A stretch of DNA of 64,000 nucleotides from Agriotes lineatus (Eukaryota; Arthropoda; Insecta; Coleoptera; Elateridae). Shown here one piece after another: positions 11,291 to 22,800 of the stretch. Below the pieces are notes generated by a model. That model ran no database searches. It saw only the letters and a program-made list of their open reading frames with translations, and had not been told where the DNA came from. Both the position numbers and the translations under genes were made by a program. The stretch covers positions 81,297,061 through 81,361,060 of the forward strand of contig OW679203.1 in assembly GCA_940337035.1 (NCBI GenBank), written 5' to 3'. How positions within the stretch are numbered: position 1 is the first letter of the stretch; each line of letters starts with the position of its first letter.

Positions 11291-12904
11291 ATATCCTGTT
11301 TGGATGTTTTCTACTCTTTAGGATCATAAATTATCACCTCGAAGAGTAAATCTACGAGATATTCCGGAATCATATGGTCTATCTTCATTCCAAGTAGAGG
11401 ACCCTGTATGCTACCAGCTAAACTCGTGTATTTTGTTGTTACGGGTTAAAAGTAATTTATAAGTATTTACGTGTTTAATTGCCGTTTTTTTGATAAATCA
11501 AATATTATCTACACTCTAATTAAACTGAACTATATTTACAACAGCATTTTAAGCTCTAAGGCATTCTGGTGGCCTACCCTGGATTTCCCAAGGTTTTCCA
11601 AATTTCCAGCCATTTTCAAATTTGTTTTGAATCAGGAAGGATGGCAAAGTGAACTACATTTGTAAAGTCAAATGTTTCATTTTTATTTGAGAATTTTTGC
11701 TACCATCTTACATTGAGGATTTACTTTGGTGTTGCGATGTCTTTCGTGGGGAATTCATGGAGTTCCCGAAATATATAGTTTTCGTAAATTCTCAAAATCA
11801 GCTATGTTTCTGGATTTGTACCTGAGCGATTTTGGCAAAACGGAGCAGAACATCTTAATGTTTCTTTTCTACTACGGAGGAAAACATTTTGTAGTGTGAG
11901 CCAAAGCCCTACTTTTCGTTTGACGATGTGTGTGTTGAAAATTTTATTTATGCAAGAGCAGTCGTCGGTATGACCTATCGCAAACACTTGGCTTCTGCTA
12001 TGGCTTATCGTTATGGTTTGCATTTGGTCAGCTTTCAATGCGCCTACTTTCTACCTGTCAGTAACAGGGCTGTGTTTAATTAACCTAGCCCCTTACTTCA
12101 ATAAATGTGTGCCACGAAATAGCTGTGACCTCAACATAACCTGTAATTATGGAATTATTTTTACTACCTTCGTGTTAGTTTCATTGTATTCTTCAAATAC
12201 TCGACTGACAGTGTAATATAGCGCTTAACTGTATATAACTAATTATTTAGATTATTATTAACTATTAAGCACATTCCAGGTTATATAATGCCCTACTCTG
12301 AACCAAGATCGTGGGGTCTGAAGGACAATTCTGTTAATTATTATGAACATCTAAAGGTTCTTGCATATGTGCATTTAATGTGAAATTTAATCCGAAATCA
12401 AAAAATTTACTAATAAAGTTATCGCGGCCATGCACTTTTATCGAGTAGCCTACCGGTAAAGCAAATTACTAATTTAACAGTCAATTTGTACTTCTTTTCA
12501 CATTATTTATTTATACTAAGTATTCACAAATTAATTATATATTTATATTGGCGACTTTTAAAGCAACTTTTACTGCTGTGATATTTCCCCTGTGATAGTT
12601 GATCCTGATTGTCGAGTTTTATTATTTTGATTTGTGTATGTACTGCCTTGATGTTTATGTCTGCAAATTTTATTTAAATCGTTGTCGTCCTCTCTCTTTT
12701 TCAGGAATTGGTTAGTAGCACTTTTCGACTTGTACGTTTTATTCGATTAGCAAACTGCTGGGTTACTTGCTACTTGGCGCTCACATTTTTTTACAACTTA
12801 AGATTAGAGACCTTTGTTTAACCTCTGACCAGCTCCGGCTAAGAAGTCGGCAGCCTTTGCTTCCCTCCTACTTAGAGTGACGTAACACTGTACCTAAACG
12901 AAAG
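11291..12904. other. no recognisable feature
   Basis: About 1.6 kb of AT-rich sequence between the transposase remnant and the RT fragment. No protein family, inverted repeat or RNA gene was recognised. Confidence 0.5.
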
Positions 12905-13865
12905 TTGTACAGTACATTAAATTTTGCAATCTATGCATTCCCAATCTTGCCTCTTCGTGTATTACGATATGAACAAGAGGAGATCTAGAAGAGTCTCCAT
13001 TGCAGCAGTAGGCGTTGTTCTTATTGCCCCCTGTTATGCCAATACATGCAAGCTGATGTATCTTGATTAGCTTTAGTTTGGTGGATTCTTGCTTTACCTT
13101 GAGCTACCACATCTGGGACGCATTCATAATAAGTGGTCTGACCACTATGGTGTATAACTAATACACCATTCCAGGTTTGAGACCTCAAGATTTATCATAC
13201 GTCCGTCTAAGTATCGTTTACGATTTTCTGATAACTTCGCTAATGTGTTGGTTGAAGTTTAGTTTGGGGTCCAGTATGATACCCAAGTACTTTACTCCTC
13301 CCGAGAAAAGCAGTTTCTTTACCGCAAAGAAGTAGGGGTATCAAGTTTAGATTTCTTCTTTGCGTAAATGGGATTGTGGTGGCTATTTCGGGATTGGCCC
13401 TAATTTTTTCCCTTTCACCCCACCTGAATACAACGTTTCCTGATTGTGTTGGAAAATCTCCCTTCTACTACCATGACAAGGTCGTCAGTGTATCTTAAGG
13501 AAGAGAAACCTTTACTGCTGAGCTCTCGTGGAAGCTCGTCCATGACAAGCTTCCATAGCAGGGGAGAGAGAACTCCTACTTGGGGACAACCTTCTATCAC
13601 CCAAACTGTTACGGTGTCATCTAGCTGTAATATGCAGACCACTTTTTCTCTCAGCATGCAGTCTATCCACCTGCAGCAAGTGTCCTCTAGCCCACGGCCT
13701 CGTAGGGCCGTTGTAATTGAACTGAAGGATGTGTTGTCTATCTCTAGAAAAGATCATGAAAGATCTCTTTGTTTTTCAGAATCTTCTCTACCCTTTTGAC
13801 GAGATGGCGAAGCCCTGTTGCTTTAGGTAAACCTGCTCTGTAGACAAACTGGTTGTGGTAAAGAG
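12905..13865 (-). pseudogene. reverse transcriptase fragment, R1/Jockey-like non-LTR element
   Basis: Reading the minus strand from 13865: NQFVYRAG, LRHLVKRVEKILKNKEI, then WIDCMLREKVV, EGCPQVGVLSPLLWKLVMDEL, SLRYTDDLVMVVEG, KYLGIILDPKLNFNQH and finally PLVHIVIHEEARLGMHRLQNL. These are RT motifs in the right order. The catalytic box is YTDD (usually YADD). Frame changes and stops are frequent. The RNase H domain that normally follows within a few hundred bases is absent until 10075, with a Tc1/mariner-type remnant lying between. Confidence 0.87.
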
Positions 13866-13898
13866 GACTATTTACCAGAACATCATCCTAATCATGTA

Positions 13899-14026
13899 GA
13901 TTCGTACACTCTCTTAACTATCCTTTCTTCTTCCATCCTTTCATTATTACTTTAACTTCTTTAGCTAACTTTTTTGCATGATCTTTTTTATGGGCGATCT
14001 AGTGAGATCTTCCATATAAGTGTTGC
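13899..14026 (+). repeat. direct repeat copy 2 (partner 9096-9224)
   Basis: Same-orientation copy of the pyrimidine-rich segment at 9096-9224. It starts 34 bp beyond the RT fragment. Confidence 0.75.
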
Positions 14027-15091
14027 CACTTGTCTATTATTTTCTTGTCAATTTCTCCATTTTTCCTTGCAAACTTTGTCTCTTCCTAACCTGTCAATTT
14101 TTTTTCATATAACACTTTCGACGGGGTCTTGGCGGCCAAAGCACATTGCCACTTCGGGATGCGTCCTGGAGGAAATTTGGTTGTTAATAACGTCACTGTT
14201 TATTGGGCTGTGCGGTATGTGACGCCATCCTTTTGAAACCACTTATTGTTTAGGTCCAACCATGTAACTGAGAACACAAGAAATTAATAAGCATTTCATG
14301 GTAACGTTATCATTTGACGGTAAACGCATTGCTAGTTTCATCTTCAAAGACGTACGGGTCTATCACGTCATGTGATCGAAAACGACACCAAACTGTGGTC
14401 CTTTAGCCATGCACATGTGGTGCTCGAAAGGTGTGATGGGAAATTTCAGTCAAATATATAAAAATTGAACACCTTAAAAAATTAAATTGTGCCTATTTTT
14501 GCTTTAACTAAGGAATAGATAAATGTAATAATTTGCACATAGCTCAGGATTTACCCTTGACAAATGGGACTCAACAGATACAGGGTAAATATTGTAAAGG
14601 AGACAAAAAATGGGCAACAGTAATCTTGTTGATTATAATTTTTTCATAGCAGGATGGGATAGAGAGGCGCGCTATACGTGTCTTTTAGCCACTCATTGAC
14701 ATTTGCGATAAGTTCGAATTCGGTCTGCAATATTTTTTATCTGCAAATTGATGTAATTCGAATTACCAAGTATTTCCTTTTATTCTTTCAGTATTCAGGA
14801 AGGGTAAAATGTTTTTACCTCTAGCATTCTTACATTTTTAAAAATATTTAGTGACACAACTCCACTTGCCAGAGAAGTTCTGAATAAAGCTCTATATATA
14901 TTTTTTTCATATGTAAATGCAATCTAGGAAAACTAGATTGCATTGTGTTGGTACATACCTTTCTGGTTATTATTTTTGCAATGAAGTTAGGTTTTATTTT
15001 GATTGATTGACACCGTAATTATTTTAAATTGTAGTTCTGGCTATTATAAACTGAAATTGTCATTAGTGCAATACCTACCTACCTACTTAAA
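14027..15091. other. no recognisable gene; one small hairpin
   Basis: AT-rich sequence without a recognised family. A perfect 12-bp inverted repeat (AATGCAATCTAG / CTAGATTGCATT, 14916-14944) with a 5-nt GAAAA loop is the only structure noted. Confidence 0.5.
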
Positions 15092-15290
15092 ACTAGGGAG
15101 CCTTGACGTCAATTTGATGTATTTAACCTTTCCAGGGTTGGGAAAAGATCGTTGTCAACGAGACAACCATTAGGGCACGGACAGATCATTGTCCCTCTCA
15201 CTCTAAAGTACTTCAGAATGCAAGAGGACAGCGATCTGTCTGTACCCTGAAGAGGACAAATACGTCAAATTGACATCAGGGCACCCTAGT
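15092..15290. mobile_element. MITE, 199 bp, ~35 bp terminal inverted repeats
   Basis: The left end reads ACTAGGGAGCCTTGACGTCA and the reverse complement of the right end reads ACTAGGGTGCCCTGATGTCA. The similarity continues through AATTTGA.GTATTT, about 35 bp with few mismatches. The interior is too short to code. No clean target duplication is visible, so the superfamily is undetermined. Confidence 0.75.
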
Positions 15291-15357
15291 TCAAACTAAA
15301 TTATAATATTACATTTCAAGGTTATAATAGCCAAAGCTAAAATTTAAAATAATAAAA

Positions 15358-15440
15358 GCCGGGGTCGGTAGCTCAGTGGTTAAGCATTCTGACTACAGAT
15401 CAAAGGTCACGAGTTCGATCCCCAGTCCCAGCGAGTCTTT
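15358..15440 (+). repeat. tRNA-derived SINE head
   Basis: A 75-nt tRNA-like fold: an acceptor stem GCCGGGG / TCCCAGC (one mismatch, one wobble), A box TAGCTCAGTGG at 15369-15379 and B box GAGTTCGATCC at 15411-15421. The anticodon arm CTGACTACAGATCA resembles that of tRNA-Arg(ACG). The trailing sequence AGTCTTTTAAAAAT and an imperfect acceptor stem favour a SINE over a functional tRNA gene. Confidence 0.72.
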
Positions 15441-16529
15441 TAAAAATAAAAAATGCTGATGAAAGTCTCTACGTAATGCCATTTAACAAATTCTTAGTGT
15501 TTTATTTCTGTACCACCTTTCAATAAGTACTAATTTTTGCACCTCGTATAGATTAATGTGAAAATCCTATGTACAATTTTTTAAAAACCTTATAGAATAT
15601 ATCGGAAAGGGGGGGGACACTATTTGCCCCTTCGATAAATTTTATGAGGGGCAGTCGCCGCTCTTGTCCCCTCTCTGTTTCTGCACCCCTGGGCCTGTTA
15701 TTCAAATTGACTACTACTTTATATTGCATTTTGTTCAGAGTCCTTGTTGTTGGTCGTCATAAATTGCAGTCTTGAGGTTCTAGTTCTGCAAGATATGACT
15801 GATAAATTGTAATTCTGTGATTTTCTAGTTCCCATTTTACAATTCGAAGTAGTTGGTTTTATAAACCAGGTTTCTTCAGCTTTGCCAAACTACGTATTCT
15901 GTGAAGAAAATGTTCTAACTGAAATATAACTTCACTAGAATATAATCTAAAAGTATGACAGTAGTAGTAATTATAATATTCCTCCACCGTTGATTGATGG
16001 ATACATTTATACATAAATCAAACTCTAACAATAGAGTAGCCTATCCGGAAAGTCAACTCTCCTTCGCTCTTCTTGGGTTTAGAAACGAGTGAATCTTTAC
16101 TTTTTTCTGGGTTTTGCCCTTTTATTCTCTTGGGTATACTTCTACCCTCTTTTTTCAAAATTGGCTCCTCACAATTCCCGTGCACCTTGAATACATTGAT
16201 TCATTTCGATCCTACCTACTGTTTATAGAAGCCACTCAGTTATCGCCAGATAAGAATTTTTCTAATTTTCTGCAATGTTCTGCAACTCGGGTAGAGCCGT
16301 CTCTAAATCAACGGTGACGAGGGTTCCAAAACGAATTGACTGCATGTGATTCCAAGAACAACTCTTCTGTGGCGAGAAATTTTCAATTTTGCCTCACCTT
16401 CATTCTCCCACCATAGGAATCTTAAGACGTCACAATCACTGTTTTTGAAGAAAATTCAAAGAGAACTTTTTGTAATACCAGAAACTACTCCAATATTTTT
16501 TGACGTAAGTGTTGTTAATACCAAAGGAA
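15441..16529. other. no confident feature
   Basis: Probable SINE body followed by AT-rich sequence. The minus strand of 16000-16500 might extend the BEL/Pao fragment, but the frames are too broken to support that. Confidence 0.4.
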
Positions 16530-17230
16530 TTCATTCGATAAAACTTGATCATTTAACGATGGAAATCCCTTGCTTCAGGCGGTTGCATCGAAGATTGCCC
16601 GGCACTTGGTGGTGGAATTTTCATTAAAAACCTTTCGCTGGGAGTAAATATTGCCTCCAATTTGTTAGTTGGCACGACTTGGATTCCTCCTTCACTTAGC
16701 CAGCCATCAAATACTGCTTGATAGCCTTGAAATTATAGCCAAATCCTTTCAGCTTCTTTTTTGTTGTAGGCAGTGTTTTATCTGCAACCGCCTTGTTATT
16801 ATTCGATTATTTATGTCCTTTGATCCACCACAGATTTACTTCATACCGACATCCAGAATAAATTTCAACTGTTGTTCTAAAACATGCAATTTTTATTACT
16901 TTCTTGGACTTTGATTCAGTAGTATTGGGCTTATAATTTCCAAAGATTAGCAACTGATAGTTCTTGTGCCAATAGAGAAATTGACATTGAGACTTCAGGT
17001 ACTCTTTCCATGATCATCTATCTCAGCCTCGTTTTTATTGTCACTAAACTCGAATTGAGTTGGATGAATGTAATCTGTTAAGAGCATACCCGCAACATCA
17101 GCTTCGATAAAAACCTCTATTTCTGTATCCTCAAATCCAAATCTCTGCTGCTTCATATCTTGAAACCAAGCTCCGATTTGAACTTTGTTTCTACAAATGA
17201 TTGACTGGTCAAAACCTTGAAAATGCAGGT
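16530..17230 (-). pseudogene. BEL/Pao LTR-retrotransposon pol fragment (protease and RT start)
   Basis: The minus strand first gives GFEDTEIEVFIEADVAGMLL (17000-17230), like the end of the BEL/Pao aspartic protease. It then gives YQAVFDGWLSEGGIQVVPTN and KVFNENSTTKCRAIFDATA followed by SLNDQVL (16535-16760), the conserved entry to the BEL/Pao reverse transcriptase (typical pattern STT..RVVFDASAK...SLND). Stops and frameshifts are present. No LTRs were identified for it. Confidence 0.72.
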
Positions 17231-17538
17231 GTAGTCCCTTTTATTAGATTACTTAGTTTTATTTCATGCCTATTGTGAACTTGTTCTAATGTTTGAACGC
17301 GCCAAGCTTGAAGGTGCACGTCATTGCGACTTAAAGTGTAAAGCCGTTGCGGCGAGCTAAATTAAAAGCGTCTGCACCAGCGTGCTAATTAGAGTTTGCT
17401 GTCACCAATCTTTGTGTGCAATAAACCGTGCTTGCACTTCAAGTGAATGCCACTTTAATCGTGTACTGGATAAGTACGCAATTTGCGACATCAGACTCCA
17501 GATAGATGCCATAGCTAGCAGCCAGGTACTTCCCTGCT

Positions 17539-17598
17539 GTCGGGATAATCACATAGTCTTAGTATGTATGTAAAGTAATAGTTGATAATAAACACTTC
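17539..17598 (+). repeat. 60-bp direct repeat copy 1 (partner 19820-19880)
   Basis: GTCGGGATAATCACATAG, a CTTAGTATGTATG block and AATAGTTGATAATA recur at 19820 with a few changes. Starting with TGTCGGG, it may be the edge of an LTR of the Gypsy fragment around it. Confidence 0.75.
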
Positions 17599-18130
17599 GG
17601 ACATAAAGCTGTTGAAGGGACATTAAAAATGGCACGACAGAGTGTCTTCTGGCACGATATGACCAAAGATGTATAAGCTACATAGCAAACTGTAAATTGT
17701 GTCAGAATAAAAATGGAGATAACACCAAGAAACCATTGACATTTCAAACAGCAGCTAATCGTCCGTGATCAAATTTAGCAAACAGTTATTCAGGATTTTT
17801 TGACTTCGAGTAAGCCACCAAACATAAACAGCAACACAGTCATCAAAGTGCTGTAGCAGTAATTTGCGCTGTATGTAATTCCAGGCGTATTAGCAACAGA
17901 AAACAGAAGACAGAATACATCAGAAAAATTTCCGCAAGCGAATGGCAGTTTCACCACCGATTCTCAAATCCTGGATTCCTTCGGTCAAATGGATTAGCGG
18001 AACGCTTTGTACAGAAAGTAAAGAACTTGACAGAAAAGTGCAACAAAGAAAATTCTGACCGTTACCTAGCCCTTTTACATAATTGCAACTCACCATGTGG
18101 TGACCTAGGTCGTAGGTATAAGGACTCATG
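17590..18130 (+). pseudogene. Ty3/Gypsy integrase core fragment
   Basis: The + strand in shifting frames gives HKAVEGTLKMARQSVFWHDM, YIANCKLCQNKNGDN (zinc-binding region), later FALY.IPGVLATEN and FSNPGFLRSNGLAERFVQKV, KNLTEKCNKE and DRYLALLHN. This is the order of a Gypsy integrase: the HHCC region, then the SNGLAER motif holding the catalytic Glu. Stops and frameshifts throughout make it inactive. Confidence 0.8.
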
Positions 18131-18412
18131 ATCCGAAGAACACGAACAGTAGTTCTAACAACTAAAAAGCTATTGTGCCTTGAAGTTGTAACGTTTCGAC
18201 TTTTTAAATTTAATTTGAGTTCTGGTAAATTATTCTAGAAAAGCCCATTAAGGTTCGTTAATTTCCACTTCGGGAAACTCAACTGGAGCAATGTTCCTTA
18301 ATCTCAAATGTATAAGGTCAAGAAAAACACAATTTTTCCCATAAATCATATAATAAATTCTTAGTTAATTACAAACATAAACTGTAATGCGGCATGATAC
18401 GTATAATAATAT

Positions 18413-19362
18413 TGTAACACAAATTATATTTGGGTGAATCTGTATGTACTTCGTTTCCGTCGACGGGGCTGCAACCCAAATTACGCCCAAGGTTTACCAG
18501 GTTGTCGGCCCCGTGTCCGTGTAGGTCTTCTGCTTTGTAGATCCAGCGCTTTGAACGACAGGTTTGCGACAGAGTATATGCGGGCCGGGAAACTGCGGTT
18601 TGTTTATGTTTTGCCGTCTAGAAAAATTTCGGGAAACACAAAGAATACAGGATACCTGGCTTTCACTGGCAGTGTGTTAAGCCGTGCAGGTCGCTGTGGT
18701 TTTTCTGGTGTGCAAAAGTCCGTCGATTGCAGGTAAATTGGCCGCGAAACGGCTGGAAGGCGGCGTGCGATTCAGTGTCCTGGCCGATACACTGCAATTT
18801 GCGTTCGGTAAGCTACCAGGATGACGTCTTTGTACTTACAATGCTGTTCATACAGGTAAGCTAGTATTTTAGTGAGTTTTTAGGTCATAGTAACCTCGGT
18901 GAAGGAGGTCAACGTAACGTAGAGGACGTTGGGTGCGAGGTTTAAATGAACAGATTATTCTATGAGACAAAAACCTGTCACAAGGTAGAACTCGGCCAGG
19001 TCCAGCTTAGGAGAGATGCACTATGAGTGAAAAACCTGTCACAAGGTAGGGATAGGAATGTATTAAGGGGAGGAAAGTCCAGGAACTCAAATTGAAGACT
19101 CGAGTGATTGAAGTGGATGCGGAAGTTGCTTTTATACTTGTTGGACTGCGTTATCGGTGCAGTCGCTCCAAGTACAATGAAGTGGGAGGTGGCTCGGTGC
19201 GTGTTTGTACGCGACTCGGCGCACCGCTGAGAGATGTCATCTTATCGCTTATTCGAGGGCAAGGCCAATGTAAACTCTGATAGTGACGGAAATTAGCGCC
19301 GTACAAATTTCTGGCATAATATTGATGCTTTAGACAAATTTGCTACAGGAGCTAACGTTACA
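18413..19362 (+). repeat. candidate solo LTR-like GC-richer insertion
   Basis: This 950 bp block, richer in CpG than its surroundings, begins TGTAAC and ends GTTACA, matching inverted ends of the TG...CA type. It splits the Gypsy integrase core (to 18130) from the apparent integrase C-terminus (from 19380). Two copies of AAAACCTGTCACAAGGTAG (about 18970 and 19029) lie inside. Flanking bases do not form an exact target duplication, so the call is tentative. A 100-codon ORF at 18434-18736 has no recognised family. Confidence 0.35.
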
Positions 19363-19379
19363 TAGTAATAAAGGGAGTC

Positions 19380-19830
19380 GATGAAAAGTTAAATAAAAGT
19401 ATATACACAAAAAGGTTAATGTTGACATAGGTTCTAAATCGTGCAGGAATTTGAAGAAGGAAAGAAATACTATACAGAAACAACAATATAAAAGGTTACC
19501 AGCGCAAATCAGAAAAAAATACCAGAAACTCACGCATTCAATATAAAACCCCTGAAGGCAAAACATACAGAAGAAATTCTTGGTTTCTAAGAAAGACAAA
19601 CCCAAGACCACGACCTGCTGATCCAAAATCATTGTCAGGTTGCAGCACAACCCCACCTGGCGAATGGGAACTACAATCGCTTGAAGATACCCAAAACCAG
19701 ATGTCAAGATCAAAGTTTTCGCACCAAAAGAAAATAGACTAGCGAAAGAAGACAAACTACTCGATGCGGCGGACAAGTATTTCCATCAAGGAAACTCAAT
19801 ATACAAAAGGAAACGAGATGTCGGGATAAT
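19380..19830 (+). pseudogene. Ty3/Gypsy pol C-terminal fragment
   Basis: Broken + strand reading with LPAQIRKK, NIQKKFLVSKKDKPKTTT and VRLQHNPTWRMGTTI. It resembles the post-integrase tail of Gypsy pol (pattern K..YDRG...L..L..ND.VR.Q....W..GTV). It is probably the continuation of the fragment at 17590-18130. Confidence 0.5.
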
Positions 19831-19880
19831 CACATAGCCTTAGTATGTATGCAAAACAATAGTTGATAATAGAAACCTTG
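19820..19880 (+). repeat. 60-bp direct repeat copy 2
   Basis: Partner of 17539-17598, same orientation, directly after the Gypsy pol tail. This is where a 3' LTR would start. Confidence 0.75.
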
Positions 19881-22800
19881 ACGTTACATTGACGGGATTA
19901 CGTAGTCCAGTCCGAGTGCTACTCAACAGTTTCCAGGCTTCAAGTTTAAGGTAATCTGATATAGGGCATGTTTGCAGTGTGTGCGATAAGCGGTTGCGTT
20001 AAAATGTTGTACAAATTTCGTGACCGCAAAGGATTGCGATGACTAGACAAGTAAATACGTATGCACATAGCAACGCCGGGTTTCTATGCATGAAATCGAG
20101 AAGCCGGACTTGCATACAGTTTAACGTTTATTTGGTATCTTTTAATGCTATTTAAAGGTAAATGTATTGCACATACAGTTATTTTGCGTGTAGCTTCGAG
20201 TTATTGCGCTTTATTGATCTTTTTGTATAATCAACTATTCTGTTTAGAAATGGTTATTTACTTTTAATTTAATCCTATTTGTTATTGTTTTATATGTAAA
20301 GTTAATATATCTGTGTTTATTTGCGTAAAAAATTTAATTTTCTTGTGAACATTGTTGAAATTGATTTTAGCTCCTCAGTTGCAGACCAGCTGACCTTTCC
20401 TACTCACGAACTGATGTAAGGTAAAGGTTTCACGTGTACTGAGCTAGTTAAGCAAACAACAGAGCAATTATTTTCTACAAATACTAAAGTGTACAAAATG
20501 TCTCATATAATTTAGCGTCCTAACGAAGAGGCTAGCAAGCGTCTCATTTCAATATGGCTTACAACGGTGGGGCTCAAACTGCATTATCGCATAATTTGTG
20601 ATTGAGGTTGCATGCGAATGTTGGTTGCGTGGTTGAGTTTTACTATTAGAGCTGCTTGAATCGAGTATTTTTTTTGACTTCTATTAATGTATTTTGTTCG
20701 TATATTATTATATATAAAGTAATTTGTTGTTAGTATGTTAAAAATTCGCCTAAACAATTTTTGAAAAACTTCGAACCTATTGGCTTGTTAACTAGTTAAC
20801 TAATGTGGTGATTTAATTATACGTTGAATAGGAATGTGGTGACGTTCTGGGGACTTGTGGTCGTTTCTGTAGGGGTATTGTTGAGCCAATGTTTTTGTAC
20901 AAAAGCAAACAATTAAAAATTTTCATTGTGGAAATTGTACGTAGAAGTTTTATTGCATTATCAAACAACTCACAGCATTAAATAAGTTTTTATGATTATA
21001 TTGTTACTCTTGAACTCGATAATAACTGCTAATTTTAGCCACGCGTTTCAGTTCGACCAAAATAGTAATTCTATACCTGCGCACCTACTAACGTAAGAAA
21101 GGACGCACATTAACAAATAATGCGTTTAATCAATTACTATAATTTAGCTGTTCGCTGGAATTTATAGCGTTCAAGTGTAATTAAACAGTTTCCACTTTTA
21201 AACTTGTTGTTACAATTGCGTTCTTCGCATGTACATCATGACGGAATCTAATTTCTGGAAACATTTTAAGAAGGAAAGATCCCCTGTTTTCCGAGGACTT
21301 TGCCACGGCTTCGATGTGCTTTACGTTATAAACACTTTGCCATAGTTAAATGCATTGTGCATTATTCAAGGCGACTGAAATGTGGATGTGGTTAGTAATT
21401 ATATTAAACTTAGCAAAACAGATTGTCCTATTAGACATGCGGGTCAGAAATGTTGTCATTAGGTTTGTTTATGGACAGCAATTTTCGAGAATTCCAATTA
21501 CGTATATTATTGTTTCTCATCAGAATATTTGATCGGATAAAAACAGGTGGTGCAGACGCTACCTTGTAAACTGATGACGTCTACTTTTGAAAGCAATTTA
21601 ATTTTTCTAATTAACGTTCTTCTTGCATAACATGTTTTTATATGATATGAAGTATTACAGCTTCCAAAATTAATTGAAGTGTTTTACCAGCACTTTGAAA
21701 ATTGTATTTTCAAAACTTTATACTATGGGTGTGTACAAGCACATTCAACCTGGTCGTTGACAAATAGACGATACGTCCAATGTGCAGGGACGTCGTCGTG
21801 GTGCAGAAACCATGAAAAATATTGAGTTCCTGTAGAACACGAGGTGGGCATCGCTTTTGTACTGCTTAGCAGTGCTTAAGAGCTTTCAGATGTTCCAAAA
21901 TTTCCGCTGCTGTGAAAAAAACACAGCAATCACCCTCTTTTTCACTAACCGTAATCTTCAAATTGTGACTGGAGCTTTCTCATCTTTGAACACCCACACC
22001 AAATTCTGTGATTTTATGGGTAATCATATTAATGAAGCCACGCTGTTAATCTGCTTTTGACTTGACAAAATTTGTAATTTTTAAGCTTTCTCAAAATTTT
22101 CCTGTATCAAGCAACATGGTGTTTTATTTGCTTCACCCAATGTTGGACGATCCATACAGAAGAAACCTTGCTAGCATTAAGGTAGTTGTAAAGACTTGCG
22201 TGCACTGCAGGTACAATGCACGCAATGTCTCTTCTATCTGTCGCTATATCAACCATCTCTTTTACTCAAACATTTTCCACACGCCTACAATTTTTTTGCC
22301 AGTGACGAAAGAACACTTCCTCTAGGCATGGATTCACGTTAGCCCTAGAGCAAAGTTCTAGCATAAAACTCCATAGGTCAATGTTTGCTGTTTGTTTCTT
22401 CAAATGCAACAATCAGCAATTGCATACGATTTAGCCTGCAGATACAGGTTTGAACAAGTAATTCCACTATTAACAGCCCACTGTTCCGGTTCTCTTTTCC
22501 AAATTCCCGGAAAGCATGCTGCCGAGGCGCCTAGCCACGTGCGTCAAAGCGCTAAGTTACAAGCAGCCTCCCTGTTTTAAGTAGAGTTAGGAATTGAGAA
22601 GCCAAGGAAACCATTTGCTGGAAACAGGTAGCCGTTCAATGTGTTAATCCCAGCTTATGGGGCGAGATCATATGCTTTTGCACCTAAATACTTGCTCTGC
22701 TTTAACATTTAAAATATGTTGTTCTTCATTCTGCTTGCAGTTGCCACGCTTCTACACTTGTATATAGTCATAGAAGCCGCAGTCTTAACTATTTCCTTTT

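Noticed and set aside
15358..15432. Functional tRNA gene
   Set aside because: The A and B boxes are good, but the acceptor stem has a mismatch, the anticodon loop is off by one from tRNA-Arg(ACG), and related degraded sequence recurs near 40.9 kb; a SINE head fits better.
19330..19776. 148-codon minus-strand ORF rich in Leu/Phe/Cys
   Set aside because: It is the antisense of the degraded Gypsy pol tail; the hydrophobic look comes from the A-rich opposite strand.
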